Source of the DNA: Plantimonas leprariae
Lineage (GTDB): Bacteria > Pseudomonadota > Alphaproteobacteria > Rhizobiales > Rhizobiaceae
Assembly: GCF_008802405.1 (NCBI RefSeq)
Contig: NZ_VZDO01000003.1
Span: 248,001-312,000 of the forward strand
Reading direction: 5' to 3'
DNA length: 64,000 bases
A program made the translations under genes and the position numbers. Positions 1 to 8,589 of this stretch are shown here, piece after piece; within the stretch, counting starts at the first letter, position 1, and each line of letters begins with the position of its first letter. The notes beneath the pieces were generated by a model. The model worked only from the letters and a program-made list of their open reading frames with translations, was not told where the DNA came from and made no database searches.

Positions 1-508
1 GTTCGCGACGCTGGCGAAGGCGAGCTTCGACACGATCGAGACCACCGCCTCGGTCCTCTTCATCGTGACGGCGGCCTCCGTCTTCGCCTGGCTCCTCACC
101 GTCAGCCAGGCGGCGCAGCTGATGTCGGACGCGATCCTCTCGGTCACCGACAACAAGTGGGTGTTCCTCCTCCTCGTGAACATCCTCCTCCTCGTGATCG
201 GCTGCTTCCTCGACACGATCGCGGCGATCACCATCGTCGTGCCGATCTTGCTTCCGATCGCCTTGCGGCTCGGCGTCGATCCGGTGCATTTCGGCCTGAT
301 CATGACGCTGAACCTGATGATCGGCCTCCTTCACCCACCGCTCGGCATGGTGCTGTTCGTCCTGTCGCGCGTTGCGAAACTCTCGGTCGAGCGCACCACG
401 GTCGCGATCCTGCCCTGGCTGGTGCCGCTCTTCCTCGCCCTCCTCGTCATCACCTTCGTGCCGGTGGTGACGCTGTGGCTCCCGACCCAGATGGGACTGA
501 TCCGATGA
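1..508 (+). CDS. TRAP transporter large permease (DctM), C-terminal part
   Basis: Only the last ~169 codons are present; the reading frame is open from the first bases, so the gene begins upstream of the window. The protein is strongly hydrophobic, with about four membrane segments and the DctM-type pattern LDTIAAITIVVPILLP followed by a short loop with HFG and an HPPLG motif. In the family, DctM is the membrane channel subunit of Na+-driven tripartite uptake systems for organic acids and sugar acids, working with DctP and DctQ, which should lie to the left. Its stop overlaps the next start (ATGA), so it is co-translated with a polyol/idonate-type dehydrogenase. This makes a sugar-acid or polyol substrate plausible. 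Confidence 0.88.
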   Translation, partial: FATLAKASFDTIETTASVLFIVTAASVFAWLLTVSQAAQLMSDAILSVTDNKWVFLLLVNILLLVIGCFLDTIAAITIVVPILLPIALRLGVDPVHFGLIMTLNLMIGLLHPPLGMVLFVLSRVAKLSVERTTVAILPWLVPLFLALLVITFVPVVTLWLPTQMGLIR

Positions 509-1542
509 CCCTCGCGAAAGCCGTCACCATCTTCGCACCCGAGGACCTCCGGGTCGTCGAGCGTCCGTTGGGCGAACTCGACCCGGCGAGGGTCCGCATC
601 CGCTTCGGGGCCGGCGGCATCTGCGGCTCCGACATGCACTATTTCCGCCACGCCCGGACCGGCGACTTCGTGGTGAAGGAGCCGCTCGTCCTCGGCCACG
701 AGATCGCCGGGACGGTGGAAGCGGTCGGAGCGAAGGTCGAGGGCCTCGCGCCCGGCACGCGCGTCGCGGTGAACCCGTTCCGCCCCTGCGGCCATTGTCC
801 CCGCTGCCGCGAGGGGCGGGCGAACCTTTGCGAGAACGTCTTCTTCATGGGCTCGGCCTCGAAGAACCCGCACATGCAGGGCGGCTTCGCGACCCTCTTC
901 GACACGACGCCGGAACAGTGCGTGCCCGTGCCGGATTCGCTGCCGATCGAGGCGGCGGCGCTCGCCGAGCCGCTGGCGGTCTGCCTCCACGCGGTGAAGC
1001 GCGGCGGCGATCTCGCCGGCCGGAGCGTCCTCGTCGTCGGCGCCGGGCCGATCGGACTCCTGACACTCGTGGCTGCTAAGCTGCGAGGGCCGGCCCGCGC
1101 CGCGGTAGTGGACCTCGCCGCGGCGCCGCTCGCCATGGCGAAGGCGCTCGGGGCCGACGCGGCGATCGACCTTTCGGCAGACCCGAAGGGGCTGGAGACG
1201 ATCGAGGCGCCGGACGTCGTGTTCGAAGCATCCGGCACGGCAGCGGGTCTCGCTTCCGCGATTCGCACCGTTCGGCGCGGCGGCACGGTGGTCCAGATCG
1301 GCAACCTCCCCGGCGGCGACATCCCGAGCCCGATGAACGCGGTGATGGCGAAGGAGATCGACCTTCTCGGCACGTTCCGCTTCGACGCCGAGTTCGCCAA
1401 GGCCGTCGACCTCATCGCCTCGGGCAAGGTCGACGTCATGCGGATCGTCACGGCGCGCCGGCCGCTTCTCGATGCGCCGGCCGCCTTCCGCCTGGCGCTC
1501 GACCGGAGCCAGAGCGTCAAGGTCGTCCTGACGGCGGCATGA
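505..1542 (+). CDS. Zinc-binding alcohol dehydrogenase, L-idonate 5-dehydrogenase type
   Basis: A 345-residue medium-chain dehydrogenase. The N-terminal GroES-like domain has the catalytic-zinc residues Cys40, His65 and Glu66 (GGICGSDMHYF and LGHEIAG). Structural-zinc cysteines are at 95, 98, 101 and 109. A Rossmann nucleotide-binding motif (VVGAGPIGLL) follows at about residues 168-178. Family members oxidise L-idonate, sorbitol or related polyols with NAD(P)+. The ATG was chosen because it sits in an ATGA overlap with the transporter stop and begins with the conserved N-terminus. Coupling to a TRAP permease suggests the product acts on the imported compound. The exact substrate cannot be read from sequence. 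Confidence 0.87.
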   Translation: MTLAKAVTIFAPEDLRVVERPLGELDPARVRIRFGAGGICGSDMHYFRHARTGDFVVKEPLVLGHEIAGTVEAVGAKVEGLAPGTRVAVNPFRPCGHCPRCREGRANLCENVFFMGSASKNPHMQGGFATLFDTTPEQCVPVPDSLPIEAAALAEPLAVCLHAVKRGGDLAGRSVLVVGAGPIGLLTLVAAKLRGPARAAVVDLAAAPLAMAKALGADAAIDLSADPKGLETIEAPDVVFEASGTAAGLASAIRTVRRGGTVVQIGNLPGGDIPSPMNAVMAKEIDLLGTFRFDAEFAKAVDLIASGKVDVMRIVTARRPLLDAPAAFRLALDRSQSVKVVLTAA

Positions 1543-1628
1543 GCGAGCGATCCGCCCTATCCGCACCCGGCCATCGCCGGTAGAATGGGGTCGTCACAGT
1601 CGCAACCGACACGGACGGGACGGCCAGG

Positions 1629-2315
1629 ATGATCCGCTCCATCGCCACAGCCATCGCGCTTCTCCTGCCCTCGGCGGCGGCCTTCGCCGCCGACTGCAAC
1701 GGCTCGGCGGAAGCCGGACGGGACTGGAGCGGCTGCAACCGGCGCAACCTGATGCTGTCCGGCGAGAATCTGGAAGGGGCGGATCTCCGCGGCGCGGACC
1801 TCAGCCAGAGCGATCTGCGCGAGGTGGCGCTGAAGGGGGCCAATCTCGAGGACGCCAAGCTGGCGGGCACGTCGCTCGCGGGCGCGGTCGCCGACGGCGC
1901 GAACTTCACCAAGGTCGAGGGCTACCGCGTCGACTTGTCAAAGCTGTCCGCGACCGGCGCATCGTTCAAGGGCGCGGAGCTGCAGCGCTCCGCCTTCGTC
2001 GCCGCCCGGCTCTCCAACAGCAGCTTCGAGAAGGCCGAGCTCGGCCGGGCCCGCTTCGAGAAGGCGGTGCTCGGCAACAACGACTTTACCTTCGCCAACC
2101 TCGCGCGCGCAAATCTCGCCGGCGCGACGATCGAGGGACCGCTGAACTTCTCCGGCGCCTACATGTTCCTGACCCGCATCGAGGGGCTGGACCTGTCGAC
2201 GGCCACCGGCCTCACGCAGGCGCAGGTCGATCTCGCCTGCGGCGACCCCGCGACCAAGCTGCCGTCCGGCCTCACCCCCTCGCAGAAATGGCCCTGCCCG
2301 CCGCCGGAGCGTTGA
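1629..2315 (+). CDS. Secreted pentapeptide-repeat protein
   Basis: A 228-residue protein with a cleavable-looking signal peptide (residues 1-20, ending AAFA-AD). Repeats of the A(D/N)LXX type run from about residue 45 to 185, for example GADLRGADLSQSDLREV. Such repeats fold into a right-handed quadrilateral beta helix. Two cysteines soon after the signal peptide and one near the C-terminus could form disulfides in the periplasm. No enzymatic motif is visible, and the role of periplasmic pentapeptide proteins is generally unknown. It is convergent with the ABC exporter, whose stop lies only 9 nt away. Confidence 0.8.
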   Translation: MIRSIATAIALLLPSAAAFAADCNGSAEAGRDWSGCNRRNLMLSGENLEGADLRGADLSQSDLREVALKGANLEDAKLAGTSLAGAVADGANFTKVEGYRVDLSKLSATGASFKGAELQRSAFVAARLSNSSFEKAELGRARFEKAVLGNNDFTFANLARANLAGATIEGPLNFSGAYMFLTRIEGLDLSTATGLTQAQVDLACGDPATKLPSGLTPSQKWPCPPPER

Positions 2316-2324
2316 GACGGCGTC

Positions 2325-4193
2325 CTACCGATAGCCGCGCGCCTGCAGCTCGAAGAGCTCGGCGTAGCGGCCGCTCGCGCGCAGCAGTTCCGCGTGCGTC
2401 CCCTGCGCCTCGACCCGGCCCTCCCCGAGCACGAGGATGCGGTCGGCGAGGCGCGCCGAGGAGAAGCGGTGCGAGATGAGGACGCTGGTCCGCCCGCGCG
2501 ACAGGTCGCGGAACCTGGCGAAGACCTCGGCCTCCGCCCGCGCGTCGAGCGAGGCGGTCGGCTCGTCGAGGATCAGCACCGCGGCGTCGCGCATATAGGC
2601 CCGCGCGATCGCCAGCTTCTGCCATTCGCCACCGGAAAGCTCGACGCCGTTGACGAAACGCTTGCCCACCATCTGGTCGTAGCCCTCGGGGAGCTTGGCG
2701 ACCACCTCGTCCGCGAGGCTCTCCACCGCGGCCGTGCGGATCCGCGGCCGGTCGTTTCGCGCCTCGATGCGCCCGACCGCGATGTTCTCGGCGGCGGTCA
2801 GGCTGTAGCGCACGAAATCCTGGAAGATCACCCCGACATGGGCACGCAAGGCGTCCGCGTCGTATTCGCCAAGGTCGCGGCCGTCGAGCGTGATCCGCCC
2901 TTCCGTCGGCTCGTAGAGGCGGGCGAGGAGCTTCACGATCGTCGTCTTGCCGGCGCCGTTCTCCCCGACGAGGGCGATCGTCTCGCCGGCGCGGAGGTCG
3001 AAGGACAGGTCGCGCACCGCCCAGCGCTCCGAGCCCGGATAGCGGAAGCCGACACCCTCGAAGCGGAAGCCGTCGCGCATCGGCTCCGGAAACGGCAGGA
3101 GATCGGTGGCGGGGCGGCGGATCGAGGCCTCGACGCGGAAGAACGAGAACAGGTCTTCGAGGTAGAGCGCCTGCGCGGCGGTGGCCGAGAAGCCGGTGAG
3201 GAGCGCGTCGAGCAGCGCGCGCAGCCGCCGGAACGACCCGGCGAGGAAGGTCAGGTCGCCGATCGTGATCGCGCCGGCCAGCGCCCGCGCCACGATGAAG
3301 GCGTAGGCCGCGTAGTAGCCGAGCGTGCCGAAGGCGGCGAACAGCGCGCCCCAGGCCGCGCGCCGCCCGGCGATCCGCCGGCTCGACGTGAAGAAGCGCT
3401 CGGCGAGGTGCCGGTAGCGCTCGACGAGGAAGGCGCCGAGCGCGAAGATCTTCACCTCCTTCGCCGCGTCGACGCCCGCCGCCGTCTGGCGCACGTAGTC
3501 GATCTCGCGCCGCTCGGCGGTCCGCGCATGGGCGAGCGCGTAGGCCTCGTTGTTGAAATGCGCCTCGCCGAGGAAGCCCGGCACCAGCGTCACCGCCAGC
3601 AGCGCGACGAGCCAGGGCGAATAGGCGGCGAGCCCCGCCGCGAAGCTCGCCAGCGTCGCCAGATCCTGCGCCTGGCCGGCGACCTGCCCGATGATCGGGA
3701 TGCGGCCGGTGGTCTGGATGCGCGCCCGCTCCAGCCGGTTCTGGAACTCGGCGTCCTCGAAGGTCGCGAGGTCGAGCGTCGCGGCATGCCGCATCAGCCG
3801 GATCGAGGCGGCGATCGAGACGCGCTCCGACAGCGTACCCTCGGCATAGGATACGACGCGGCCGAAGACGTCGTCGGCGATCGCCAGCGCGAACTCGGCC
3901 GCGACGAGGAGGGCGAGGCGGTCGGCGAGCCCGCTTTCCAGCCAGTTCGCGAGCGAGTCCGGCCGGTTCGGCAATCCCGCCAGCCGCACCACCTCATCGA
4001 TGATCAGCTTGCCGACGAAGAGGAGCAGGATCGGCAGGAAGGCGCGGACGAGCCGCAGCGCCACCGCGCTCGCGGCGAGCGGCGGGCTGGCGCGCCAGAC
4101 AAGAACGAGGAACGGCGGCAGGTTGCGGAGCGCCCGGGAGCGCTCGCGCACGCCTCGCGGCGCGGCGGGACCGTTGCGCGGGGATGCGGCCAA
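2325..4193 (-). CDS. ABC transporter, fused permease/ATP-binding half-exporter
   Basis: About 622 residues: six membrane segments (roughly 25-300) followed by a nucleotide-binding domain. The latter shows Walker A GENGAGKTT, signature LSGGEWQKLAIARA, Walker B VLILDEPTASLD and an H-loop SHRFSS. It should act as a homodimeric exporter in the inner membrane; the substrate is unknown. I chose a TTG start because AGGGG (4203-4207) lies 9 nt upstream and immediately follows the stop of the carboxypeptidase gene, giving a 13-nt gap. A GTG 14 codons further in is an alternative. The two genes are probably co-transcribed. Confidence 0.85.
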   Translation of the reverse strand: MAASPRNGPAAPRGVRERSRALRNLPPFLVLVWRASPPLAASAVALRLVRAFLPILLLFVGKLIIDEVVRLAGLPNRPDSLANWLESGLADRLALLVAAEFALAIADDVFGRVVSYAEGTLSERVSIAASIRLMRHAATLDLATFEDAEFQNRLERARIQTTGRIPIIGQVAGQAQDLATLASFAAGLAAYSPWLVALLAVTLVPGFLGEAHFNNEAYALAHARTAERREIDYVRQTAAGVDAAKEVKIFALGAFLVERYRHLAERFFTSSRRIAGRRAAWGALFAAFGTLGYYAAYAFIVARALAGAITIGDLTFLAGSFRRLRALLDALLTGFSATAAQALYLEDLFSFFRVEASIRRPATDLLPFPEPMRDGFRFEGVGFRYPGSERWAVRDLSFDLRAGETIALVGENGAGKTTIVKLLARLYEPTEGRITLDGRDLGEYDADALRAHVGVIFQDFVRYSLTAAENIAVGRIEARNDRPRIRTAAVESLADEVVAKLPEGYDQMVGKRFVNGVELSGGEWQKLAIARAYMRDAAVLILDEPTASLDARAEAEVFARFRDLSRGRTSVLISHRFSSARLADRILVLGEGRVEAQGTHAELLRASGRYAELFELQARGYR

Positions 4194-4206
4194 GCGGCGA
4201 CGCCCC

Positions 4207-5778
4207 TCAGCCGCCCCCCGGCGCGGGGGTCCCGCCGCCGCTCGGCGCGGGCGCGGCGGCGCGCTCGAACAGCGCCCGCGCGTCGAGCGAGAGCGCATGA
4301 CGGGAATCGGCGCGCATATACATCATGTGGCCGCCCTCGTAGGTCCGCAGCTCGACCGGCGCCGCGCCGGCGAGCGGCGGCTCCTGGCCGATCAGGTACT
4401 TCGTGGCGAAGGGCGGCGTCACGAGGTCGGTCCGCCCGTGCGCGATCATCACCTGCATCGACGGGTTCAGCGCCCGCGCTTCGGTGAGGTCCTCCAGCGC
4501 GCCGGCATAGCCCTGGCGCTGCGGCGTCGTGCCGTAGTCCCAGCGCCCGCCGATCTCGCCTTCGAGCAGCCGATAGGTCACGTCCGTCCGGTAGCCGATC
4601 TCCTCGCGGACATAGGCGACGAAGGCGCTGGAGAAGGCGGGCGTCGCGCGGTCGAGCACGGCGTCGGGCGCTTCCGGCCGGGCGCTGCCCGGCTCCGGGT
4701 CCGGCCCGTCCACCGTGCCGTCGTAGAAGCTGGGAGAGCGGCCGGCGCGCTTCGACAGTTCCTTGACGAAGACCGATGCCGGCACGCGGCCGTTCCGCTG
4801 CCGGACGAGGTCGGGCGAAAGGCCGGTCCAGCGCGCCAGCGCGTCGATCGTCTCCGGCTTCATCGCGATCCCGTCGGCGAGGTCGAGAAGATAGTCGCCG
4901 AGCGCGAAGCGCTCCGCCGCCGCGAGGCGCTGCTCCAGCGCCTCGCCCCGGACGCCCTGCCGCTCCAGCTCCACCGCCGCCATGCCGGGCAGGCCGAGCG
5001 CCCAGGGCAGCGGCTGGAAGTCGTCGGTCCCGCGCAAGAGCGCGAACTCGATCGCGGGCGAGATCATCACCATGCCGCTCGGCGCGACCGCCCCGTCCGC
5101 CTGCAGCTTCCGCGCGACCACCGCCGCCCGGAAGCCGCCATAGCTTTCGCCGGCGAGAAAGACCGGCGAGCCGGTGCGCCCGTTGCGGGCGAGCCAGAGC
5201 CGGATGAACGCCTCCATCGCTTCGGCGTCGCGGTCGACGCCCCAGTAGTCCGAAGCCTTCTCGGGGTCGGCCGCGCGGCTGTAGCCGGTGCCGACCGGGT
5301 CGACGAAGACGAGATCGGTGAAGGCGAGCCAGGTGTCCGGGTTGTCGCGCAGGCGCGCCGGGGGCGGCGGCACCGATCCATCCGGCGCGAAGCCGACGGC
5401 GCGCGGCCCGAGCGCGCCGAGGTTCAGGAAGGCGGAAGCCGCGCCGGGGCCGCCGTTGAAGGCGAAGGTGACGGGCCGCGCCGGGTTTCGCGGCTCCTGC
5501 GCATAGGAGACGTAGAACATCGCGGCGCGCGTTTCGCCGCTCGCGGCGCGCAGCGGCAGCGTGCCGGCCTCCGCCGCGTAGCGGATCGTCCGCCCGCCGG
5601 CATCGACCGAACGGCGCGTGACGGACGGGGCATCCGGTAGGAGCCGCAGCGCGCCGGGACGCTCGCCGCCGCCGGCATCCGGCCCCGGACTTTGCGCGCG
5701 CGCCCCGCAGACGGGCGCGGCGAGCATCGCGGCGGCGAGAACGAGCGCGAGGCGGATGCGTCGGTTGCCGGCGGCCAA
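4207..5778 (-). CDS. Serine carboxypeptidase, S10 family
   Basis: 523 residues with a signal peptide (residues ~5-28, ending GARAQ), so exported. The oxyanion-hole motif NGGPGAAS is at 109-115 and the nucleophile motif GESYGG is at 210-215 with Ser212. The catalytic Asp (RTDLVTPP) and His (GGHMMY) appear near the C-terminus. S10 enzymes remove C-terminal amino acids, but bacterial members are poorly characterised. The TTG start is supported by a strong GGAGGAG at 5785-5791, six nt upstream, and by placing the signal peptide at the N-terminus. Longer in-frame versions add an unlikely Arg/Pro-rich leader. It is followed closely by the ABC exporter. Confidence 0.87.
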   Translation of the reverse strand: MAAGNRRIRLALVLAAAMLAAPVCGARAQSPGPDAGGGERPGALRLLPDAPSVTRRSVDAGGRTIRYAAEAGTLPLRAASGETRAAMFYVSYAQEPRNPARPVTFAFNGGPGAASAFLNLGALGPRAVGFAPDGSVPPPPARLRDNPDTWLAFTDLVFVDPVGTGYSRAADPEKASDYWGVDRDAEAMEAFIRLWLARNGRTGSPVFLAGESYGGFRAAVVARKLQADGAVAPSGMVMISPAIEFALLRGTDDFQPLPWALGLPGMAAVELERQGVRGEALEQRLAAAERFALGDYLLDLADGIAMKPETIDALARWTGLSPDLVRQRNGRVPASVFVKELSKRAGRSPSFYDGTVDGPDPEPGSARPEAPDAVLDRATPAFSSAFVAYVREEIGYRTDVTYRLLEGEIGGRWDYGTTPQRQGYAGALEDLTEARALNPSMQVMIAHGRTDLVTPPFATKYLIGQEPPLAGAAPVELRTYEGGHMMYMRADSRHALSLDARALFERAAAPAPSGGGTPAPGGG

Positions 5779-5784
5779 GGGCGA

Positions 5785-5791
5785 CTCCTCC
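5785..5791 (-). promoter_or_regulatory. Ribosome binding site fixing the TTG start of the S10 carboxypeptidase
   Basis: On the minus strand the sequence reads GGAGGAG, then six bases, then TTG (5778-5776). This is the best Shine-Dalgarno match in the region and argues for TTG rather than the upstream in-frame ATG. Confidence 0.65.
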
Positions 5792-5945
5792 GAAGGGGGT
5801 GGCCGGACGAACCGGCGAAGCCCGACATATGGTCCGAAGCGTCGTCGCGGCGACCTCGGCCGACCGTCGCATCTCACGGCACGGGCTTCCGCCGCGCGGC
5901 TTCCTATCTATCGGCGGAAACCAGCAAAAAGGGAGCCGCTCGATC

Positions 5946-6257
5946 ATGTCCGCCACCGACAAGCTCTATTTCCCGCCGACCGGCGAGGAGACCTCGTATT
6001 TCCTTCTCGTCACCGTTTCAAAAGAAGGTGACGGGTTGCGGGGCCGCGTTTCGGTGGAGAAGCCCGGCCAGCCGCGCGAGGGCTCCGGTGGCGCGCCGAC
6101 CTACGAGGGGCAGACGGAGGGCGACTTGGCCGCCGTCATCAAGGAAGCCGACGAATTCGCCGCGCTGAAGGGCTATCCCATCCGCGTCGCGAAGCCCGAC
6201 GATCTCGCCTTCCCGACCGAACTCGGCACCTATGCCGAGCGGCGGATCGCCGAATGA
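5946..6257 (+). CDS. Small hypothetical protein, 103 aa
   Basis: An acidic, soluble protein without signal peptide or membrane segment. It starts MSATDKLYFPP and carries alternating hydrophobic strands followed by an alpha-helical stretch. I do not recognise a family. The ATG is preceded by GGGAG about 12-15 nt upstream and is the first start past a low-quality leader. Its stop overlaps the start of the CreA gene (ATGA), so the two are translationally coupled. Function unknown. Confidence 0.7.
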   Translation: MSATDKLYFPPTGEETSYFLLVTVSKEGDGLRGRVSVEKPGQPREGSGGAPTYEGQTEGDLAAVIKEADEFAALKGYPIRVAKPDDLAFPTELGTYAERRIAE

Positions 6258-6748
6258 GGCGAGCCGTCCTCGCCGCACTCGCGGTGCTCGTCCCGGCGAC
6301 GGCCGCCGGGGCGCGGGACGTCGGCGAGGTGTCGACGGCGTTCAAGCTGATCGGCCCGAACCATAAGATCGTGGTGACGGCCTTCGAGGACCCGAAGATC
6401 GAGGGCGTCAGCTGCTACGTCGCGCGGCCGCGCACCGGGGGCCTGCGCGGCGCGGTCGGCATCGCCGAGGACCCGTCGATCGCCAGCGTCTCCTGCGTCC
6501 AGACCGGTCCGATCGTCTACAGGGAACCGGTCGACGCCGACGAGGACGGCGAGGGCGTCTTCGACGAGCGCCGTTCGCTGATCTTCAAGTCGCTGGAGAT
6601 CGACCGCCTGTTCGACAAGACGAACGGCAGCCTCGTCTATGTCGCGCGGACGACGCGGATCATTGAGGGCTCGCCCGCGACCTCGCTCTCGGTCGTCGCG
6701 CCGATGACGTGGAACGGCACCGCGCCCGGCGAGCCGAAGCTGGAATAG
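6254..6748 (+). CDS. creA: CreA family protein
   Basis: 164 residues with a signal peptide (1-20, ending AAGA-RD). The mature part matches the CreA family, with the block FKLIGPNHKIVVTAFEDP, two conserved cysteines (SCYVARP and VSCVQTGPI) and a conserved TGGLRGAVGIAED stretch. CreA proteins are periplasmic and of unknown function. In Escherichia coli creA sits beside the CreBC two-component system, which is not seen here. It overlaps the upstream small gene by 4 nt. Length and motifs agree with the family. Confidence 0.88.
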   Translation: MRRAVLAALAVLVPATAAGARDVGEVSTAFKLIGPNHKIVVTAFEDPKIEGVSCYVARPRTGGLRGAVGIAEDPSIASVSCVQTGPIVYREPVDADEDGEGVFDERRSLIFKSLEIDRLFDKTNGSLVYVARTTRIIEGSPATSLSVVAPMTWNGTAPGEPKLE

Positions 6749-6767
6749 CGGATCGGGGGAGCCGGGC

Positions 6768-7880
6768 TCACTCCATCTTCGGCGCGAGGTCTTTCACCGC
6801 TGCGACGTCCTCGCCAAGCCATTCGGCGTTCTTCGCCGTGCCGTCGAAGATGGTCGAGGTCTTGAACAGCTCGTACTTGCCCTCCAGCGCGTAGGGCTTC
6901 GAGCGAGCGAGAAGCTCGGCGACCTTGGTCTTGTCCATCGGCTGGAAGGTGCTGAGCGCCTCGAACGCCTGATCCATGTCGCGCTGCTGCTCCATGCCGA
7001 GCACCACGGTCGTCGTCGGCAGGTTGAGCGAATAGTGGATGTATTCCACCGGCTCGATCGGCGCGCCGCTCTTCAGGAGCACCGAGTCGCCGAAGGTCTT
7101 CATGCCAAGCACCGCGACGCCGTCCGCCACCAGATGCGGCAGCACCAGATGGGCGAAGGAGCGGAAATGCGCGTCCATGACGTTGAGCGGCATCTGGCAT
7201 GAATCGAAGGTGAAGCCGCGCTCCTTGGCGACGGCCAGCATCTGCAGGTGGATGCGCGGATCCTTGTGGCCGGTGAAGCCGATGTAGCGCAGCTTGCCGG
7301 CCTGCCGCGCCGCCTCGAAGCCTTCCATCGCGCCTCCCTCGCCGAAGACGCGGTCCGGGTCGTCGTAGCGCAGGATCTCGTGGTGCTGCACGAGGTCGAT
7401 CCGATCGGTGCGCAGGCGCTTCAGCGAGGTGTCGATCTGATCGATGGCCTCCTGTTTCGTGCGCCCGTCCATCTTGGACATCAGGAACACCTTGTCGCGG
7501 CGCGAGCCTTCCTCCAGCGCCTCGCCCATTCGAAGCTCGGACCGCCCCTTGTTGTAGTCCCAGCAGTTGTCCATGAATGTGATGCCGCGCTCGATCGCCT
7601 GATGGATCAGCCGCGTCGCCTCGGCATCGGTCAGCGTCGACTTGCCGAGGTGGAAGCCGCCGATGCCGATCGCCGAGATCTTCTCGTCGTGCCGGCCGAA
7701 GCGGCGGTAGAGCATCTCGCCGCGCTTCTCGCCCGGATCGGCGACGAAGGGCAGGTCGGCTGGGTCGTCGACCCGCATGTTGGGGAGCGCCGCAATGTTC
7801 ACGGCCGCGGCCCCCGCGCCGGAAGCGGCCGCGACTCCGGCGCCGACGACGGCGCCCCCGACGAAGCTTCGGCGATCCAT
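6768..7880 (-). CDS. Tat-exported aldo/keto reductase
   Basis: 370 residues. The N-terminus MDRRSFVGGAVVGAG is a twin-arginine signal, so the enzyme is probably exported folded with its nucleotide cofactor. The aldo/keto reductase fold follows, with the tetrad visible as Asp/Tyr in FMDNCWDYN, Lys in FLMSKMDG and His in DLVQHHEI. The ATG has a GAGGAG sequence upstream. It lies 31 nt downstream of larB on the same strand and could belong to the larCEB transcription unit. A periplasmic aldo/keto reductase is unusual, and its substrate is unknown. Confidence 0.87.
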   Translation of the reverse strand: MDRRSFVGGAVVGAGVAAASGAGAAAVNIAALPNMRVDDPADLPFVADPGEKRGEMLYRRFGRHDEKISAIGIGGFHLGKSTLTDAEATRLIHQAIERGITFMDNCWDYNKGRSELRMGEALEEGSRRDKVFLMSKMDGRTKQEAIDQIDTSLKRLRTDRIDLVQHHEILRYDDPDRVFGEGGAMEGFEAARQAGKLRYIGFTGHKDPRIHLQMLAVAKERGFTFDSCQMPLNVMDAHFRSFAHLVLPHLVADGVAVLGMKTFGDSVLLKSGAPIEPVEYIHYSLNLPTTTVVLGMEQQRDMDQAFEALSTFQPMDKTKVAELLARSKPYALEGKYELFKTSTIFDGTAKNAEWLGEDVAAVKDLAPKME

Positions 7881-7911
7881 GGGCTGGCTCCTCGCTGGCT
7901 GGATTGGAAGG

Positions 7912-8589
7912 TCAAGGCGTCGCCTCCCGCATTCGTTCCGCGGCGCGCAGCAGGCGAAGCGCCGCACAGGCCGCGCCGTAGCCGTTGTCGATGTTGACCG
8001 TCGCGATGCCGGGGGCGCAGCTCGCGAGGATCGCGTGGAGCGCGGCGTGGCCGCCCGCCGCGACGCCGTAGCCGACCGAGGTCGGCACCGCGATCACCGC
8101 GCCGGCGACGAGGCCCGCGACGACGCTCGGCAGCGCCGCGTCCATGCCGGCCGCGACGACGAGCACCGGAAAGCGGCGGATTTCCTCGATCCGGCTGGTC
8201 AGCCGCCAGAGGCCCGCGACGCCGACATCGGCGATCAGTTCTGCTTCTTCGCCCTGGTAGCGCAGCGTCCGCAGCGCCTCGCGGGCGACAGGAACGTCCG
8301 AGGTGCCGGCGCAGATCACCGCGACGCGGCCGGACCCGGCGACCGGACGCATCGGCCCGAACACAGCGGTGCACGACACGGCACAGTAGTCGATCGCGGT
8401 CCGGTGCTCCGGCTTCAGCGCCGCGAGCTTCGCCTCGTCGAGGCGGGTCAGGAGGATCGCGCCGTCTCTCGCCGCGACCGCGTCGAGGATGGCGTCGATC
8501 TGCGCCGCGGACTTGGCCTCGGCGAAGACCGCCTCCTCCAGCCCGATCCGCTCCTCGCGCCGGAAGTCGAGGACGAACTCGTCGCTCAT
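7912..8589 (-). CDS. larB: Nickel-pincer cofactor biosynthesis protein LarB
   Basis: 225 residues, related to AIR carboxylase (PurE). The C-terminal PurE-like half contains VAVICAGTSDVPVAREA and the GMDAALPSVVAGL region. LarB carboxylates and hydrolyses nicotinic acid adenine dinucleotide to give pyridinium-3,5-dicarboxylic acid mononucleotide, the first step of nickel-pincer nucleotide synthesis. Its start overlaps the larE stop by 4 nt, so larC-larE-larB are translated as one unit. The nearby genes supply the sulfur-insertion and nickel-insertion steps. Confidence 0.93.
   Translation of the reverse strand: MSDEFVLDFRREERIGLEEAVFAEAKSAAQIDAILDAVAARDGAILLTRLDEAKLAALKPEHRTAIDYCAVSCTAVFGPMRPVAGSGRVAVICAGTSDVPVAREALRTLRYQGEEAELIADVGVAGLWRLTSRIEEIRRFPVLVVAAGMDAALPSVVAGLVAGAVIAVPTSVGYGVAAGGHAALHAILASCAPGIATVNIDNGYGAACAALRLLRAAERMREATP

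Noticed and set aside
2394-4487. Long plus-strand frame opposite the ABC exporter and carboxypeptidase
   Set aside because: Arg/Glu/Gln-rich antisense translation without motifs; both opposite-strand genes have clear domains.
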